Below are positions 4,778-6,164 of a DNA stretch of 6,164 bases, one piece after another. A program made the position numbers and the translations under genes. Each line of letters starts with the position of its first letter. Positions within the stretch are counted from its first letter, which is position 1. A model generated the notes under the pieces. The model was not told the origin of the DNA, searched no databases, and saw only the letters and a program-made list of their open reading frames with translations. The DNA comes from an uncultured Clostridia bacterium (lineage in GTDB: Bacteria > Bacillota_A > Clostridia > Oscillospirales > Oscillospiraceae): positions 1 to 6,164 of the forward strand of contig CAMKAP010000125.1 of the NCBI GenBank assembly GCA_946410505.1, written 5' to 3'.

Positions 4778-6164
4778 ACCTGCTCACCTCCCTGTTTTTC
4801 ATTTCCATCAACGATCTCGGGCATCACCGCGTCCGCCGGGGCGCTGTTTCTCTTTTCTCTGCCGCTGCGTCCGGCCGTTCTGCCGCCGCTGCGAGAGGCC
4901 TCACGCCGGCTCTGAGAGTCGCCGCTGTCCCTGCGGCTCTTCCGCTCGCTCCCGCTGTCGCTGCTCTGGGTGGCGTAGTGGCCGTAGGCGTTGTAGTCGC
5001 CGTAGCGGCGATAGTGCGAGTAGCGCCCGTAGCCGCCGTAACCGCCGACGGTGTGGCGCATGCCGGGCATGGTCCGTACCTCGTTGAGGACGCAGCCGGC
5101 AAATTCCGCACGGCAGTCGCGCAGGGAGTCGATGGCGTCGTTGAGCTCCGGGGCCAGGGAGTGGTCGTAGCGCACCACGAGCACGCTCAGATCCGCCTTG
5201 TCCGCCAGGACCTCGGCGTCCGCCATCAGAGACATGGGGGGCGAGTCGATGATCACGTAGTCAAAATGCTTGGAGGCCACGTTGAGGAGCTTCTCCATCA
5301 TGGGAGAAGAGACGATGTCCGTGGAGTTGGGGTAGTTTTTGTCGTTGAGCAGCAGCCGGATGCCGCGCTCGGCGTCGTAGCGAAGGGCCTCGGCCATGCT
5401 GGCCTTCCCCTGCAGCAGGTCCACCAGAGAGTGCTCCAGCTTGTCCTTCGCCTTCAGGAAGATATGGTTCTGGGTGGGTCTGCGCATATCGCCGTCGATC
5501 AGCAGCACGGAGTAGGACTGCTGGGCCAGGGACAGAGCAAGGTTTGCCGAAACCGTGGATTTACCCTCGTGCTCCCGAAGGCTGGTGACCAGGATGATCC
5601 TGGCGCCGGACTGCTGCGCCTTGGCGGAGATGTTGGCGCTGATCTTCTTATAACGCTCCACAAATTCAAAGGGGGCGGAGAGATCCGTGATGATATGCCG
5701 GTTCTTCTCCCGGCGGAGCAGGGCGCCCAGGGAGCGATAGGTGGGGTCATAGTAGACCATGCCGATGCTCTTGGCGTCCAGCTTGTCCTCCATGTCCTTT
5801 TCGCTCTTTATGGTCGCTTTCACATACGAGAGATACATAAAGACAAGGACGCATGAAAGAAAAGTAACAAAGAAAGCCTGTTGCGTTTCATCGAAAGCGG
5901 AAAAGGATGCATCGGCGCCCGTGGGGACGGGCGGCTCCTGCAGTACCTCCATCACCATGTCATTCGATACATACTGGGTCAGGCCGCCGATGTTTTTCAT
6001 GATGGAGCGGATGATGCGGTAGGTGTTCCAGGGAGAGTCCGCCGTGACCTGCAGCGTCATCAGGTTGGTGCCCTGAATCACGTTGGCGCTGGCGGTAGCG
6101 TTAAAGGAGGAGATGCCCAGATCCTCGCAGACCTTTTTGCGCAGCAGACGGCTGTTGAGGATGT
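4774..6164 (-). CDS. Wzz/BY-kinase fusion (polysaccharide co-polymerase with tyrosine autokinase), 5'-partial
   Basis: The frame is open to the window edge, giving 462 visible residues (numbered from the codon at 6162). Alignment by eye with the next gene suggests about 90 N-terminal residues, including the first membrane helix, lie outside. Visible parts: end of the extracytoplasmic Wzz-type domain (1-95), second membrane helix (about 97-115), then a cytoplasmic bacterial tyrosine kinase with Walker A ending EGKST (K201), Walker A' LLIDGD (D223, D225) and Walker B VIIDSPP (D306). A tyrosine cluster (Y375-Y396) is made of eight xxY triplets, followed by a 66-residue Ser/Arg-rich tail. In this family the kinase autophosphorylates the cluster and cycles between oligomeric states to control capsule or exopolysaccharide chain export. 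Odd points are the altered Walker A (EHEGKST rather than PGEGKST), the degenerate EX2RX2R helix (E169, K172, S175) and the long tail. The GTG at 6079-6081 is internal, not the start. Confidence 0.93.
   Translation of the reverse strand, partial: ILNSRLLRKKVCEDLGISSFNATASANVIQGTNLMTLQVTADSPWNTYRIIRSIMKNIGGLTQYVSNDMVMEVLQEPPVPTGADASFSAFDETQQAFFVTFLSCVLVFMYLSYVKATIKSEKDMEDKLDAKSIGMVYYDPTYRSLGALLRREKNRHIITDLSAPFEFVERYKKISANISAKAQQSGARIILVTSLREHEGKSTVSANLALSLAQQSYSVLLIDGDMRRPTQNHIFLKAKDKLEHSLVDLLQGKASMAEALRYDAERGIRLLLNDKNYPNSTDIVSSPMMEKLLNVASKHFDYVIIDSPPMSLMADAEVLADKADLSVLVVRYDHSLAPELNDAIDSLRDCRAEFAGCVLNEVRTMPGMRHTVGGYGGYGRYSHYRRYGDYNAYGHYATQSSDSGSERKSRRDSGDSQSRREASRSGGRTAGRSGREKRNSAPADAVMPEIVDGNEKQGGEQV
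4784..4793 (-). promoter_or_regulatory. Strong ribosome binding site and ATGA coupling for the second kinase
   Basis: The minus strand reads AGGGAGGTGA six bases before the ATG at 4777. It lies inside the last codons (Gln-Gly-Gly-Glu-Gln-Val) of the upstream kinase. The stop codon TGA of that gene (4774-4776) overlaps the start ATG (4775-4777) as ATGA, so the two kinases are probably translationally coupled. Confidence 0.85.
4975..5046 (-). repeat. Eight 9-base units encoding an xxY tyrosine array
   Basis: On the minus strand these 72 bases encode GGY GGY GRY SHY RRY GDY NAY GHY. A tyrosine codon falls at exactly every ninth base, while the other two codons of each unit vary. It is the C-terminal autophosphorylation cluster of the upstream kinase. 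Because the filler codons differ, the regularity is kept at protein level rather than being a simple DNA microsatellite. Confidence 0.9.

Noticed and set aside
4978..5856. A 292-codon plus-strand open frame antisense to the first kinase
   Set aside because: Its repeated Val/Gly/His composition comes from reversing the kinase codons. It is a shadow without domain evidence.
6079..6081. GTG as the start of the first kinase
   Set aside because: The frame continues upstream to the window edge and the upstream residues match the extracytoplasmic domain of the paralogue, so this GTG is an internal valine.

Overview
The window carries six protein-coding genes, all read from the minus strand and packed almost end to end. 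It is a fragment of a cell-surface polysaccharide and wall-anchoring locus. The sequence is GC-rich, has strong AGGAGG-type ribosome binding sites, and encodes a class B sortase, a sortase-anchored peptide, two LytR-CpsA-Psr (LCP) proteins and CpsD-like tyrosine kinases. Together these point to a Gram-positive bacterium. A GC-rich gut Clostridium relative (Oscillospiraceae-like) is my best guess, but it is an inference from protein style only.

In transcription order (high to low coordinates): (1) 6164-4774, a chain-length/tyrosine-kinase fusion (Wzz-type membrane domain plus BY-kinase) whose first ~90 residues lie outside the window; (2) 4777-3359, a complete second fusion of the same design, joined to the first by an ATGA overlap; (3) 3323-2283, LCP protein A, whose proper N-terminus has no standard start codon; then an 83-base gap holding a textbook-perfect promoter; (4) 2199-1978, a 73-residue preprotein with a signal peptide and an APQTG sorting signal; (5) 1969-1079, a class B sortase; (6) 1089-1, LCP protein B, cut off by the window edge a short way before its expected C-terminus. 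No RNA gene, mobile element, CRISPR array or convincing terminator was seen, and no gene-free stretch exceeds 83 bases.

The kinases probably control polymerisation and export of a capsule or exopolysaccharide through phosphorylation of their C-terminal tyrosine clusters. The LCP proteins probably transfer undecaprenyl-linked glycan to an acceptor at the cell surface. The sortase probably fixes the tiny neighbouring peptide to peptidoglycan. The second half (genes 4-6) has its own promoter and looks like a separately regulated sub-operon.

The most interesting points are: the sortase substrate, which would leave only about 23 residues on the wall and sits between two glycan transferases; the paired kinases with different tyrosine spacing (eight perfect xxY triplets in one, a Tyr-Gly dipeptide array on a 6-base DNA repeat in the other); the long Ser/Arg-rich tail on the first kinase; and the missing start codon of LCP A.
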